DNA of 64,000 nucleotides from Dehalococcoidia bacterium (GTDB lineage Bacteria > Chloroflexota > Dehalococcoidia > UBA3495): the NCBI GenBank assembly GCA_030753265.1, contig JASMCQ010000071.1:1-64000 (forward strand), in the 5' to 3' direction. The position numbers and the translations under genes are program-made. Of this stretch, positions 9,972-21,802 are shown in pieces. The first letter of the stretch is position 1, and each line of letters begins with the position of its first letter. Under the pieces are notes generated by a model. The model was given only the letters and a program-made list of their open reading frames with translations. It did not search any database and was not told the origin of the DNA.

Positions 9972-10435
9972 AGGAGAGCCACGCAGACCTGTAAGCCGGG
10001 TTCTGTAACCCGCGGCGCCGCGCCGCAGAGCGGCGGGACCGCGGACGGTGACCATCTATCTAGCCCGCCCAAGGCCACGTGGGCCATTGGACACCCGCGC
10101 AGTGCGGGACGATGTTACCATCGGGGTCGAGCAGCCAACCCGGGGACGGGCCGGGCACCCATAGTCCCCCTATTCGGCCTTGCTCCAGGTGGGGTTTGGC
10201 CGTCGCTGTGTCACCACAGACGACCGGACGCTCTTACCGTCCGATTTCACCCTTATCCTTCCGATGCCGGAAGGACGGTATGTTTCTGTGCCACTTTCCG
10301 TCTCCCACGGCGGCGAGGCCGCCGCGGAAGCCTGGGCGTTACCCAGCACCCTGCCCAGCGGAGCCCGGACTTTCCTCCCCGGCGTCCCAACTGGTTGGGC
10401 CGCCGGGGCGGTCACCCGGTCTACCTGGCTCTCCA
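9972..10435 (-). ncRNA. rnpB: RNase P RNA (bacterial type A-like)
   Basis: Read on the minus strand, the 5' part contains the conserved GAGGAAAGTCCGGGCTCC core (10361-10378), then CAGGGTGCTGGGTAACGCCC. The 3' end has the universal ACAGAACCCGGCTTACAGG (9988-10006). The first and last about 16 nt pair as helix P1: GAGAGCCAGGTAGACC at 10418-10433 against GGTCTGCGTGGCTCTC at 9974-9989. The length of about 460 nt is at the long end for bacterial RNase P RNA. The RNA is the catalytic subunit that matures tRNA 5' ends. The exact ends are estimated from P1. Confidence 0.95.
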
Positions 10436-10440
10436 CAAGA

Positions 10441-10469
10441 ACTCTAGCATAGCCTCATGAAAGGTTCAA
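10441..10469 (-). promoter_or_regulatory. Sigma-70-type promoter of rnpB
   Basis: On the minus strand TTGAAC (10469-10464), a 17-base spacer and TAGAGT (10446-10441) precede helix P1 of RNase P RNA by about 8 bases, which is the expected distance to the transcription start. Confidence 0.65.
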
Positions 10470-10768
10470 CTTGGCGCGGGCGTGGCGGGCTCTTTTGGCT
10501 CTCTTTGACGAAGGCCGGTTGGAGGTGGGTTCGCCCGTGGCGGGCGCTTGGCCTCCGAACCTACCGGGGGGTCGGGGATTAAGATGCCCACCGCCCATAG
10601 TTTCCGAATGAGACCCGATACCTGAAGATCTACGCTCTGCCCGGTGGGCGGGTTTGGAAAGTAACATCCGGCTTGAGAGGCCGCCGGGTATCTGCAGCGG
10701 GACCGGTGAGGATTCGGTGAGGGTTCTATGAAGCTGAGGAACGGGGGAGGGTTCCCCTTATCGAGGTG
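10470..10768. other. Gene-free interval between rnpB and the zinc-ribbon gene
   Basis: Contains several short G/C-rich inverted segments, for example GCCCGTGGCGGGC near 10541 and GCCCACCGCCC/GGTGGGCGGG near 10585 and 10642, but no recognisable gene or RNA family. No ORF with a ribosome site was seen. Confidence 0.4.
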
Positions 10769-11470
10769 CTAGCCGGGGAGAAGCATCCGCCCACAGTTGT
10801 TGCACAATACGACTTCGCGGCCGGATTTCACCCGCTGCTGCTGGTGGGTCGGCAAAGACATCCGGCACGCCTGGCACAAACCCCTTTCCATCTTGGCTAC
10901 CGCCAGGCCTGCCTTGGCCCGGCGCAGATTCTCGTACTGCCCAATTTCCGCCGCTTCCAGCGTGGCGGCCAGGCTCTCCCTCTTGGCTGCCATCTCTTCG
11001 TGTTCCGCATTCAGGCGCGCGGTTTGCTTCTTCAACTCCGCCTGCCGGGTTTGCCAGGCGCTCCGGGCTTCGGCAAGCTGCTGCGTCAGGGTGGTGTGGT
11101 TGGTTTGGGACACCTCGGCTTGCTCCGAAAGTTCCAGCAACTCGGTGGCCTGCCGCTGCACCAGTTCCCGGGCGCGGGAAGCTTCTTGCTCCAGGCTCTC
11201 CAGGTCCCGAGGGTTGGCGACGTCCCCGCCGTAGAGCTGCTCGTCCAGGTGGGCGGACCGCTCCCGGCCGCTCACCGCCTCCTCTTGATGGAGCCGGTGC
11301 TGGCTCTGCAGCTCTTGGAGCCGCTCGGTTTCTTCTTGTAGCCCCGCTTCCAATTCGTCCACCGCGATGCCGGTGCTGAGTTCCTGCTCGGCCGTTTCCG
11401 TCTCTTCCCGTAGGCGGTCCAGCACCAGATCCATTCCCTGCAAGATGTACAATTGCCTGACGTTTGTCAT
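10769..11470 (-). CDS. Coiled-coil protein with C-terminal C4 zinc ribbon (CT398-like)
   Basis: 233 residues. Residues about 10-185 are a long, charged, heptad-rich coiled coil with many Glu/Gln/Arg/Leu. The C-terminus has a four-cysteine ribbon: CQACRMSL then, after about 20 residues, CNNCGR. This is the CT398/HP0958-type family, widespread in bacteria, whose members bind RNA or act in secretion or flagellar assembly in some species. In non-flagellated bacteria the role is undetermined. It is a single gene, divergent from sbcD with 262 bp between them. Confidence 0.85.
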   Translation of the reverse strand: MTNVRQLYILQGMDLVLDRLREETETAEQELSTGIAVDELEAGLQEETERLQELQSQHRLHQEEAVSGRERSAHLDEQLYGGDVANPRDLESLEQEASRARELVQRQATELLELSEQAEVSQTNHTTLTQQLAEARSAWQTRQAELKKQTARLNAEHEEMAAKRESLAATLEAAEIGQYENLRRAKAGLAVAKMERGLCQACRMSLPTHQQQRVKSGREVVLCNNCGRMLLPG

Positions 11471-11732
11471 ATTGGCGTATCTACGGGTCCTTCTTGGATA
11501 TCATGGGGCGGTCCGTTGCTCTCCCCTGATTCTAGGAACCGCGACGGCGATTGTCAACGTTGCGGCAAGGACCACGCCTGAGTCACCCTCCAAGGAACGC
11601 ATATTTCGTAACGCTTCGACCGGCCGAGGGCATCAGGTATAGTATGGGAGCCGATGGGCTGCGCGATACCAGGCTCAGCCCATCAAAGGTTCGCCGGTTC
11701 GGAACCCGGCCCTCGGCGAGCAGGAGTACCTC

Positions 11733-12989
11733 ATGCACATTCTGCACTTCTCCGACTTGCACATAGGGGTGGAGAACTACGGCCATATTGACCCGGAGAC
11801 CGGGCTCTCCACCAGGCTGGGGGACTTTCTGGCCTCTCTGGACCAGGTGGTGGACTACGCATTGAACCGCGACGTCGATCTGGTGCTGCTGGCCGGAGAC
11901 GCCTACAAGGGTCGAGACCCTTCTCAAACCCACCAGCGGGAGTTCGCCAAGCGCCTGGCGCGGCTGTCCGGGGCGGGTATCCCGTCCTTCCTGCTGGTGG
12001 GCAACCACGACCTCCCCAACGCCGTGAGCCGGGCGACGGCGGTGGAGATTTTCTCCACGTTGCGGGTGCCCCACATTTACATCGGCGCCAACCTGCAAAC
12101 CTACCTGGTCCCCACCCGTGCCGGCCCGATCCAGATCGTGGCAGTACCCTGGCCGCGGCGCAGCACGATGGTAAGCCAGGAAGAGTCAAGAGGGCTTTCC
12201 ATTGGGGAAGTCCGCGAGGAGATCCAACGGCGGATGACCGAGGCCATCGAGAGCCGGGTCCAGATGTTGGACCCGGAGGTGCCGGCCATTATCGCCGGCC
12301 ACGTTACCGTCAACGGGGCCACCCTGGGCACCGAACGCTCCATGATGCTGGGCCAGGACCATGTGCTGCTGGCCAGCGCCCTGGACTGGCGCCAGGTAGA
12401 CTACGTCGCCCTGGGCCACATTCACAAGCATCAGGTGCTCCGGGCGGGCCCGCCGATGGTCGTGTATTCCGGCAGCTTGCAACGGGTGGACTTCAGCGAG
12501 GAGGGAGACGAAAAAGGCTTCTGTGTGGTGGAGTTGGACCCGGCGGCCGCCCAAGGGCAGCGGCTGGTTGATTTCAAGTTCGAACGCGTGGAGGCCCGGG
12601 CCTTCGTGACGGTGGACGTTACGGTGGCCTCCGGAAGCTCGGATCTCCCGGACCCCACCGAAGCGGTGCTGCGCGCCATTGCCCGGAAGGACGTGGCCGG
12701 CGCGGTGGTGCGGGTGCGGGTGACCCTGCCCCCGGAGCTGGAACCCCAATTTCGGGAAGCGGACGTGCGCCAGGCGCTCCAGTCAGCCCACTACGTTGCC
12801 GCCATCAGCCGGGAATCGGCCGAGGGCAGGCGCCGGACCCGGCTGGAAGCGGAAACGGCCGAAGGTCTGCAGCCCATCCAGGTCCTGCGGCTCTATTTGG
12901 AAGGCCGGGGCATCGAGTCCAAGCGGCAGGAACAGATCATCCGCCGCGCGGAGGAACTGGTGGAGTGGGAGTCATCCGGGCCTGAATGA
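11733..12989 (+). CDS. sbcD: SbcD/Mre11-like DNA repair exonuclease
   Basis: 418 residues. The N-terminal calcineurin-like phosphoesterase domain has all Mre11 motifs: ILHFSDLHIG (I), LLAGDAYKG (II), LVGNHDLPNA (III), AGHVTV (IV) and ALGHIHKHQ (V). These bind two Mn ions for nuclease activity. A capping region and a C-terminal part with 'EAVLRAIARKDVAGAVVRVRVTLP', as in SbcD, follow. AGGAG lies seven bases before ATG 11733. SbcD normally works with the ATPase SbcC/Rad50, usually encoded next door. No sbcC is in this window, so the partner must lie elsewhere or the gene acts alone. Confidence 0.9.
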   Translation: MHILHFSDLHIGVENYGHIDPETGLSTRLGDFLASLDQVVDYALNRDVDLVLLAGDAYKGRDPSQTHQREFAKRLARLSGAGIPSFLLVGNHDLPNAVSRATAVEIFSTLRVPHIYIGANLQTYLVPTRAGPIQIVAVPWPRRSTMVSQEESRGLSIGEVREEIQRRMTEAIESRVQMLDPEVPAIIAGHVTVNGATLGTERSMMLGQDHVLLASALDWRQVDYVALGHIHKHQVLRAGPPMVVYSGSLQRVDFSEEGDEKGFCVVELDPAAAQGQRLVDFKFERVEARAFVTVDVTVASGSSDLPDPTEAVLRAIARKDVAGAVVRVRVTLPPELEPQFREADVRQALQSAHYVAAISRESAEGRRRTRLEAETAEGLQPIQVLRLYLEGRGIESKRQEQIIRRAEELVEWESSGPE

Positions 12990-13251
12990 GGCTTGAATGC
13001 TCTGCCAGATTCGCTTTAATATCTGGCCCGCCACAAAGTGTCGCCGGGAGAACGAAAAAGGGAGAGTTATGTTGCCCCACCCATGGCGGGGCAACACAAG
13101 AGCATCTCAATTCTGGTCAGGACCGGCACTGTTCGTGTTCGGCGCCATTTTATGGGCGATGGCCCTCGTCAGACTCGTTGCGTACACGTACTCGAAGGAT
13201 CGCCCATGCCCCGGGTGCGGAGAGCTTTCGTTGGAGAGACCCCGGCCGGGA
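12990..13251. repeat. Intergenic repeat-like stretch with hairpin
   Basis: A small hairpin TTGCCCC...GGGGCAA lies around 13074-13097. The segment 13155-13180 (GGCGATGGCCCTCGTCAGAC) has a near copy at 36170-36195, both inside otherwise empty intergenic DNA. An ATG at 13069 with GGGAG before it opens a frame with one hydrophobic segment, but the frame runs on antisense into the next gene and is not called. Confidence 0.45.
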
Positions 13252-14214
13252 TCAGGTCAAGCGCCGGGTGAGGGCCTGGCTTCCCTCCAGCAGTTCTCTG
13301 AAAACTTCCTTGACGTTGGTGACCTCCGAGATGAGGCCGGCGCCGGCGCCGGTGTAGGCAACCCCGGCTTCCAGGTCGCCATCGACCATCGCCGCCCGGG
13401 CTTGTGCCATGCCCAATTCGGCCTCCCAGGCGTTGAAATCGTTGCCCGGGCCGGTAAGGCCGCTCTCTTTCAAGCGCAGGGCGATACCGTTGCGCAGGAC
13501 CCGGGTGGGCCAGCGGTCGCCGCCAACGATCACGGTGCCACTGTCGATCGCCGCCACGATGGCTTCTTTGTAGTTTTGATGGGAAGTGCACTCTCGGGTG
13601 GTCACGAAACGGGAGCCCATCTGAATCCCCTGGGCCCCAAGGGCCAGGGCGGCCACGTACCCCCGGGAGTCGACTATGCCGCCCGATGCGATAACCGGTA
13701 TCGAGACCGACCCCACAACCTGGGGCACCAACACCATGGTTGAGACCTTGTCAGCCCCCCGCAGGCCTCCCCCCTCGAACCCCTCCGCGATGATGACATC
13801 CACCCCCTGAGCCTCGGCGCCGCGGGCGTGACGGACCGTGGCCACCTGATGCATCACGGTGACGTCATGCTCCTTGAGGGTGCCGGTGCACAGGGCCGGG
13901 CTGCCGCCATAGGTGATAGCGATGCGCATGCCCTCTTGAACGGCCACCTGGATCAGCTCGGATATCCGGGGATGGGGCAGATACAGCGCGATTCCGAAGG
14001 GTTCACGGGTCAACCGCTGGATCTGGCGGATATTCGCTTGCAAGTTGGCTACCTGGTCGCCACCGGGCTCCGACCCGGCTGTTGGGTGCAGTACGCCCAG
14101 CCCGCCCGCATCTGAGACCGCGGCAACCAATTCCGGATTGGAAACCCACGGCAATCCCGCTTGCAATACGGGATGTTCGATGCTGAGGATTTGGCAAACC
14201 CTGCTCCGCTTCAT
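13252..14214 (-). CDS. Nitronate monooxygenase-like FMN protein
   Basis: About 320 residues of a TIM-barrel flavoprotein: N-terminal 'ILSIEHPVLQAGLPWVSNPELVAAVSDAGGLGVL', then 'VDVIIAEGFEGGGLRG', and the FMN-phosphate motifs 'PVIASGGIVDSRGYVAAL' and 'ALGAQGIQMGSRFV'. This matches nitronate monooxygenase/FabK-like enzymes. In class I NMOs the motif is GxEAGGHxG with a catalytic His. Here that His is Leu (codon at 13762-13764), so nitronate oxidation is doubtful and an NAD(P)H:quinone or enoyl-reductase-like role is possible. ATG 14214 follows AGAGGTGAT and is preferred to upstream in-frame starts. Confidence 0.8.
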   Translation of the reverse strand: MKRSRVCQILSIEHPVLQAGLPWVSNPELVAAVSDAGGLGVLHPTAGSEPGGDQVANLQANIRQIQRLTREPFGIALYLPHPRISELIQVAVQEGMRIAITYGGSPALCTGTLKEHDVTVMHQVATVRHARGAEAQGVDVIIAEGFEGGGLRGADKVSTMVLVPQVVGSVSIPVIASGGIVDSRGYVAALALGAQGIQMGSRFVTTRECTSHQNYKEAIVAAIDSGTVIVGGDRWPTRVLRNGIALRLKESGLTGPGNDFNAWEAELGMAQARAAMVDGDLEAGVAYTGAGAGLISEVTNVKEVFRELLEGSQALTRRLT

Positions 14215-14570
14215 ATCACCTCTTCCGACTCGCTGGCCTTGCCGCAAAAGCAACCTGGAATATGTCACCCCGATTAGAGCGAGGAGTTTGGGGTTATGGG
14301 TGCGGGCTACGATGGAGGAATCCCGCACCAGATTCCTCGTCGCTTCGCTCATCGGTTGACAGTTTCAAGGCAAAGCCCGGCACGCTGGCTCTGGGCCGAA
14401 GTGTGACCGATTTTACGGCGGGGTTCGACCGCTGTCAACCGGCAAAAAGTCCCCGCCTGCGGAGGCCTCGTTTGGACGGTTTTGTTCCGCGGTGACATCC
14501 ATCCGGACCGGTCGCCTAGGCGGAAAAGCCCGAGATTCAGATCGGGCAGGGATGAATCGGTGATGTTGCC
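14215..14570. other. Gene-free interval with dispersed repeat core
   Basis: The stretch 14331-14350 (GATTCCTCGTCGCTTCGCTC) is another copy of the short repeat seen near 6085 and 38004. No gene is visible. The right end holds the promoter for the lipoprotein at 14622. Confidence 0.5.
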
Positions 14571-14599
14571 TTGTAGTAGAGTTCCTATCCCACTATAAT
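14571..14599 (+). promoter_or_regulatory. Promoter of the cysteine-repeat lipoprotein gene
   Basis: TTGTAG (14571-14576), a 17-base spacer and a perfect TATAAT (14594-14599). The expected transcription start near 14606 leaves only about 15 nt before ATG 14622, and no Shine-Dalgarno is visible, so the mRNA may have a very short or nearly absent leader (GTG 14607 would make it leaderless). Confidence 0.55.
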
Positions 14600-14621
14600 T
14601 CATGGTGTGCCTAATATATCG

Positions 14622-15749
14622 ATGAAACTCCTCCTTATTGGGTTCAGTGTCCTGCTGCTGGCGGCCTGTGGCGGTGCGGCGGCAACGGCAACCACGGTTC
14701 CACCTCCAACGGCGACGCCTACCCTCACCCTCGCGCCCACTGCGACCCCCGCGCCCACGCCGGCGCCCACCAACACCCCGGTTCCGCCGCCCACCGAAAC
14801 GCCTACCCTGACCGACTCGGTGCCGGTGGAATTTGCCGACCTGGCCGCCTGCTTGGAAGATCGGCTGGGCTCCGTCGTGGCACGGGAGCTGGTTTCGGGA
14901 TCGAGGAGGGAGACGGCTGAGGAAGAGGCGGTGCTGGTGGACTGTCTCGCCGCAGTCACCGCGGGCATCGAGGCGGAGGCCATCACCGCGCCCGTCGTTT
15001 CCTGTCTGGAAGAGGGACTGGGCGCCGGGGTGGTCGAGGCTGTCGGCGCGGGAGCCAGGGTGTTGGACGCGGACGAGGAGGCGATCCTGGTGGAATGCCT
15101 GCTGGTGTCGGCTCTGGATTCCCAATGGGAAGAGATCGTCGTCACCACCGAGTCATGTTTGGAAGAACGCCTGGGTCTCGATTTGGCCGCGGTGGTCGCC
15201 TCCGGGGCGGTGCACTTGAATGAGGCGGAAGAGCAGGCGCTGGGGGACTGTCTCTTGGTGGCTGCTTTGGACACCTCCGATGAAACCGCCAGTGATAGTC
15301 TCATCGACTGCCTGGCTGAAGGGTTAGGGGCCGATATTGCCGCGTTGGTCGCCTCCGGAGCGGTGCCGTTGACCGAGGCGCAGCAGGCGTTAATGGGGGA
15401 GTGCCTTTTGGGTTCGGCCCTGAGTCCCTCTACGGAGACCGGTACCCAGAGCTTGACCGCCTGTCTGGAAGAGCGGCTGGGAGCCGATATCGCCGCGGTG
15501 GTTGCCTCGGGAGCGATACCATTGACCGAAGCCGAGGAAGCGGTGATGGGGGAGTGCCTTTTGGGATCGGCCTTTGATGACGATACTTCGTCGGATACTG
15601 TTTCGGACGGTGTGCTTGCCTGTTTGGAGAAAGAGTTGGGGACCGACATAGCTGCCGTAGTTGCTTCCGGAGCTATACCCCTGACCGATTCAGAGCAGGG
15701 GGTGATGGGCGACTGCCTGCTCGCTGAGGCTCTGGGCGGCTCGCCATGA
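14622..15749 (+). CDS. Lipoprotein with six two-cysteine repeats
   Basis: About 375 residues. The signal peptide MKLLLIGFSVLLLAAC has a clear lipobox and is followed by a Thr/Pro/Ala-rich linker of about 45 residues. The rest is six tandem repeats of about 50 residues, each opening CLE(E/D)xLG and closing (G/V)(E/D)CL(L/A), with 32 residues from first to last Cys in the best-conserved copies. The middle of each has 'DIAAVVASGAIPLTEAEE', suggesting two helices clamped by a disulfide. The same architecture, with 28-residue Cys spacing, occurs in the secreted proteins at 15855-18318 and 20338-21800. No known family was recognised. An in-frame GTG at 14607 would add five residues. A surface scaffold or adhesion role is guesswork. 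Confidence 0.75.
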   Translation: MKLLLIGFSVLLLAACGGAAATATTVPPPTATPTLTLAPTATPAPTPAPTNTPVPPPTETPTLTDSVPVEFADLAACLEDRLGSVVARELVSGSRRETAEEEAVLVDCLAAVTAGIEAEAITAPVVSCLEEGLGAGVVEAVGAGARVLDADEEAILVECLLVSALDSQWEEIVVTTESCLEERLGLDLAAVVASGAVHLNEAEEQALGDCLLVAALDTSDETASDSLIDCLAEGLGADIAALVASGAVPLTEAQQALMGECLLGSALSPSTETGTQSLTACLEERLGADIAAVVASGAIPLTEAEEAVMGECLLGSAFDDDTSSDTVSDGVLACLEKELGTDIAAVVASGAIPLTDSEQGVMGDCLLAEALGGSP

Positions 15750-15854
15750 CGCCTTGGCGCAACCATTCTCGGAGCGGACGAGCCGGCAGGGGCTCCGGCA
15801 CCGCCTGATCCGCCGGTGACCGGCCGCGCCGGCCCCGGCTAATCCAATTCCGTC

Positions 15855-18318
<2,464 letters not shown>

Positions 18319-18949
18319 CTTGCCCCCCTTGCTGTCTGTCGCCGGGGTTCGTGATGCCTCGCTTCCAGACGGTCACGATACTATTTGCATGGTACGCCCG
18401 GCCTGGAAGTACCTTCCGTGATCCGGGTCACATTCTGTGCGTGAGATTGGCTGCGTTTTACCCTACTCTATCTTAGAATGGCGAGACCTTAACTTAAACG
18501 GTGCCGCCAAGTTCGAATCCCCGGTCTGCCCACACCTTGTGTAACCGGGCATATAGGTGAGGGCTAGAGTGGGCTCCCTAGCAAGGAGCATTTCATCGGC
18601 TATAGTATACGCCGTTCCCTCCCCACGATCGTCTTTCCGGCGCAAACACGTATCCCGAGAAGCATCGACTGGATCGCAGCCTTCGCCGGAATGACGGATC
18701 GGGTGTGAAGCCACCTGCGGGACGGTACGGTAGGAGCGCCCGGGCGAGGCTTGACGCTGGGGATGGCAGGCTGTAGGCTGCCTTTACCCTGCGCCCGGTT
18801 TAGGCAGGGGCACCGGGCCTGTGACGGTCTTCAGTCGTGTTCTCCGCCGCGCCTGCGAATAGAATGCTACAGAGCCCCTTAGGCAGAGTGAAACCGGCTA
18901 CAATGCCACCGGGTTTCTGCATCTCGGCGGCCAAACAGGAGCAAGGCAA
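18319..18949. other. Gene-free interval
   Basis: No convincing gene between the divergent secreted-repeat gene and the alcohol dehydrogenase. A short run at 18510-18534 (GTTCGAATCCCCGG then TCTGCCCACA) looks like the 3' end of a tRNA, but the T-stem does not pair and there is no CCA, so it is not called as a tRNA. It could be an old attachment-site remnant. Confidence 0.45.
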
Positions 18950-20044
18950 ATGAAAGCAGCGGTGTTGTACGAAAAGCAGAAGCCCCTGATTGTCGAAGAG
19001 CTGACCCTGGAGGGGCCCCACCAACGGGAAGTACTCGTGAAGCTGGCCGCCAGCGGGGTGTGCCACAGCGACCTGCACTATATCAAAGGAGACCGGCCGC
19101 ACCTCGTGCCGACGGTTCTGGGCCACGAAGGAGCGGGCACGGTCGAGGAGGTCGGACCCGGCGTCACCTACGCTAAGCCGGGCGACCACGTGGTGCTCTC
19201 GTTCGTTCCCACCTGTGGCCGGTGCTCCTATTGTCTTGATGGCAGGCATAACCTGTGCAACGCCCGGGGTGAACTTCGGGGAGGAACTTTGCTGGACGGA
19301 ACCGGCAGACTGCGCCTGGGGCAGCAGGAGATCTACCACCACAACGGCCTGTCCACTTTCGCGGAGTATGCCGTGGTTCCTGAAGACAACCTGGTGCTGG
19401 TGCGCGATGACGCGCCGCTGGACAAGCTGGTCCTCATCGGCTGCGGCGTGTCGACAGGCGTGGGCGCGGCTATCCACACGGCCAAGGTCCGGCCGGGAAG
19501 CAAGGTGGTGGTAATCGGCGCCGGAGGGGTCGGCCTCAACGTGATCCAGGGGGCGGCATTGGCCGGCGCGGAGATGATCATCGCCGTGGACATCCACGGC
19601 CCAAAGCTGGAACTCTCCCTGGAGTTCGGCGCCACCCATCTCATCAATGCCGCCACCGACGACGTGACGGACCGGGTCCGCGATATCACCAACGGCGAGA
19701 TGGTGGACTACGCCTTCGAGGTGATCGGAACTGCCGGGACGGTCGGCCAGGCCCTGCACTCCACCCGAAAGGGGGGAGTGACGGTGGTCGTTGGGAATCC
19801 CCCCTCCGGGACCCAGTTCACCGTGGACCCGGACTTTCTGCACATGGACCGGGTGCTCATGGGCTGCACCTACGGGTCGTGCTACCCCCGGGCCGACATC
19901 CCCAGGTTCGTTGACTTGTACCTGGCCGGCAAGCTGAAACTGGACGAGCTTATATCCCGCACCTTCACTTTGGAGGAGATCAACACCGCCTTCGATCTTC
20001 TGGACCGGGGCGAGGTGGCCCGCAGCATCATCCGGTACGGGTAG
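18950..20044 (+). CDS. Zinc-dependent alcohol dehydrogenase (MDR family)
   Basis: 364 residues, a full-length medium-chain dehydrogenase. The catalytic zinc ligands are Cys in GVCHSDLHY, the GHEGAGTVEEVG His/Glu and a later Cys (IGCGVSTGVGA). The structural zinc loop CGRCSYCLDGRHNLC is complete. The Rossmann motif GAGGVGLNVIQGA is followed by an Asp at the end of beta-2 (AVDIHG), indicating NAD rather than NADP. It is close to the class III/NDMA-dependent-like ADH group. The physiological alcohol is unknown. AGGAG precedes ATG 18950. It stands alone between two secreted-repeat genes. Confidence 0.92.
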   Translation: MKAAVLYEKQKPLIVEELTLEGPHQREVLVKLAASGVCHSDLHYIKGDRPHLVPTVLGHEGAGTVEEVGPGVTYAKPGDHVVLSFVPTCGRCSYCLDGRHNLCNARGELRGGTLLDGTGRLRLGQQEIYHHNGLSTFAEYAVVPEDNLVLVRDDAPLDKLVLIGCGVSTGVGAAIHTAKVRPGSKVVVIGAGGVGLNVIQGAALAGAEMIIAVDIHGPKLELSLEFGATHLINAATDDVTDRVRDITNGEMVDYAFEVIGTAGTVGQALHSTRKGGVTVVVGNPPSGTQFTVDPDFLHMDRVLMGCTYGSCYPRADIPRFVDLYLAGKLKLDELISRTFTLEEINTAFDLLDRGEVARSIIRYG

Positions 20045-20337
20045 GCGGGACCTGGGTGTTGCGCTCCTTTCGATGCGCCTGATCCCTGAGAAAGCCGGAA
20101 CAATACTCCTAGGAGGGTAGTTGCCTGCGGGTCCGAACCACGGCTTACTCGGGCGTCGCCAGTTGGGCGTGAGGGCTTTCGCCCAGAAGAGCGCATCCCG
20201 CCGCCCATCAGGCACCCGGTAGCTGTGAAGACGACATTGACACCAAGTAGGCTATTGATTAGACTCCGCGTTATCGACGGTGTGGACTAATCCAGGTGGT
20301 CCCAAGTGAGAACGAAGAATACGGGAAAGGTGTTTTG

Positions 20338-21800
20338 ATGCTTTCCTGCGCACGCGCATCGGTGGCCCCTGGCGTCGTGGCCGGGCTGCTAACTTTGGGA
20401 GTTTTGGCCCTTTGGTGGGCCCACGTTTCACCCGCTTCCGCCCAGAGCCCGCCGATCTAGGAGATCCGAGAGTGCATCATCAAGGTCTTGGGGCACTTGC
20501 CGGCAAACCTCCAGGAGTTGACGAACGAGCAGCGAAGGGCTGTTGAGCGAGACTGTCCGAGGGCAAGGGGCCGCCTGAGCGAGGTGCTCCGGGGACCGCT
20601 GCCGCCGGGGGATCAACTGCAACCCCAGCGCGACGGACAGCAGCCGCGCCCGGTGGCTGACGGCGCGTCCGATGAGGAGTTGCTGGAGTGCGTCCGAAAG
20701 GTCTTAGGGAAATTGCCCGCAAATCTCGCTGAGGTGACGGAAGAGCAACGGAGGCTCGTTGTTCGTTCCTGCCCGGAAATTAGGGAGCGGCTGGCGGAGG
20801 TGCTCAGAAAGCAGCCGCTTCGCCCCACGGACCAGCAGCAGCCTTCGCTCATCGATAAGCAGCCTGCCCCGGTGGCCGACGGTGCATCCGGTGTATCCGA
20901 TGAAACATTGAAGGAGTGCATCCGAAAGGCATTGGGGAAATTGCCCGCAAACCTTGGTGAGGTTACGGAGGAGCAGAGGAGGCTGATCGTCCGTTCCTGC
21001 CCGGAGGTGAGGGAACGCCTGGAGGAGGTGCTTGGGAAGCAGCAGCAGCTCCCCACGGACCAGCAGGAACAACCTCAGCCCAGCGATCAGCAGCCGGCCC
21101 CGGTGGCGGCCGACGTGTCAAAGCAGGCGTTACGGGAGTGCATCCGGAAGGCCTTAGGGTATTTGCCTGAAGGCACCCAAGAGATGACGAACGGCCAGCG
21201 GAGGATAGCCGAACAAGCGTACCCGGAAGTGCGGGGACGCCTGGGCGAATTGCTGGTGCCTCGGACGGATGCCGCGACTCAGCAATGTATTCAAAACATC
21301 CTACGGCGGGTGCCGGGGAGGGCGGAGGAGGTGAACGACCAGGAGCGGAGACAGATTCAGGAGTCTTGCTTCTCCGAGGTATCCGGTGTGCCGGGGCAGC
21401 CCGTGGTCGCGGGACAACCGCCTCTTGATGGTCAGGGCGCGGCCGGCGCGGGTGGTGGCTTGGCCGCCGACGCCTTCCAGCAGTTGTTGGAGCAACAACT
21501 GGCCTTGATGCAAGAGCAGCAGCGCTTGAGCAGGTCCGCCTCGACCAGGAGCAGGAGCGCTTGGAGCGGGAGAGTCAGGAGCAGACTACGGCAGAGGGGG
21601 AGGACCAACCGGCCGACGGGGAGGACCAACCGGCCGACGGCCAACCGAACGATGAGGGACCCCGCCGGGGCTTCTTCACCAACTCCGCCGCCGGCGAGGC
21701 CAACGCCGTTGGCAAGATCATGGATCCGAGCACTCTGGCGGTTCTCGGTATCCTGCTCACCCTCGTCGCGACAAGCCTATCTCTGCTGAAGGGGAACTAG
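20338..21800 (+). pseudogene. Secreted, C-terminally anchored two-cysteine-repeat protein with stop codon and frameshift
   Basis: AAAGGTG precedes ATG 20338. The signal peptide (GVVAGLLTLGVLALWW, cleavage ASA-Q) is followed at codon 41 by an in-frame TAG (20458-20460). One C-to-T change from CAG would explain it. Beyond it are five repeats of the type ECIRKALGKLPANLGEVTEEQRR...SCPEVRERL, 28 residues Cys to Cys (repeat 4 has Tyr for the second Cys). At about 21528 one G seems missing (CTTGAGCAG for CTTGGAGCAG). In the -1 frame the sequence continues as an acidic Glu/Gln-rich linker with two EDQPADG units and a final membrane helix (LAVLGILLTLVATSLSLL) ending at 21800. Unless readthrough and error correction apply, only fragments would be made. 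The next gene starts two bases later. Confidence 0.75.
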
Positions 21801-21802
21801 AG

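Noticed and set aside
13069..13250. Small membrane protein ORF
   Set aside because: Has a ribosome-site-like GGGAG and one hydrophobic stretch, but it runs antisense into the nitronate monooxygenase gene and the DNA is repeat-like.
14600..15766. Long antisense reading frame opposite the repeat lipoprotein
   Set aside because: It is low-complexity Ser/Ala/Thr produced by the repeats in the opposite strand. No ribosome site, and the sense frame has signal peptide, lipobox and promoter.
18510..18534. tRNA 3' end-like sequence (GTTCGAATCCCC...)
   Set aside because: The T-stem bases before the loop do not pair with those after it, there is no CCA or matching 5' acceptor strand nearby, and no anticodon arm upstream.
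18800..20215. 471-codon antisense frame opposite the alcohol dehydrogenase
   Set aside because: Shadow of a GC-rich gene; the sense strand encodes a complete, motif-perfect dehydrogenase.
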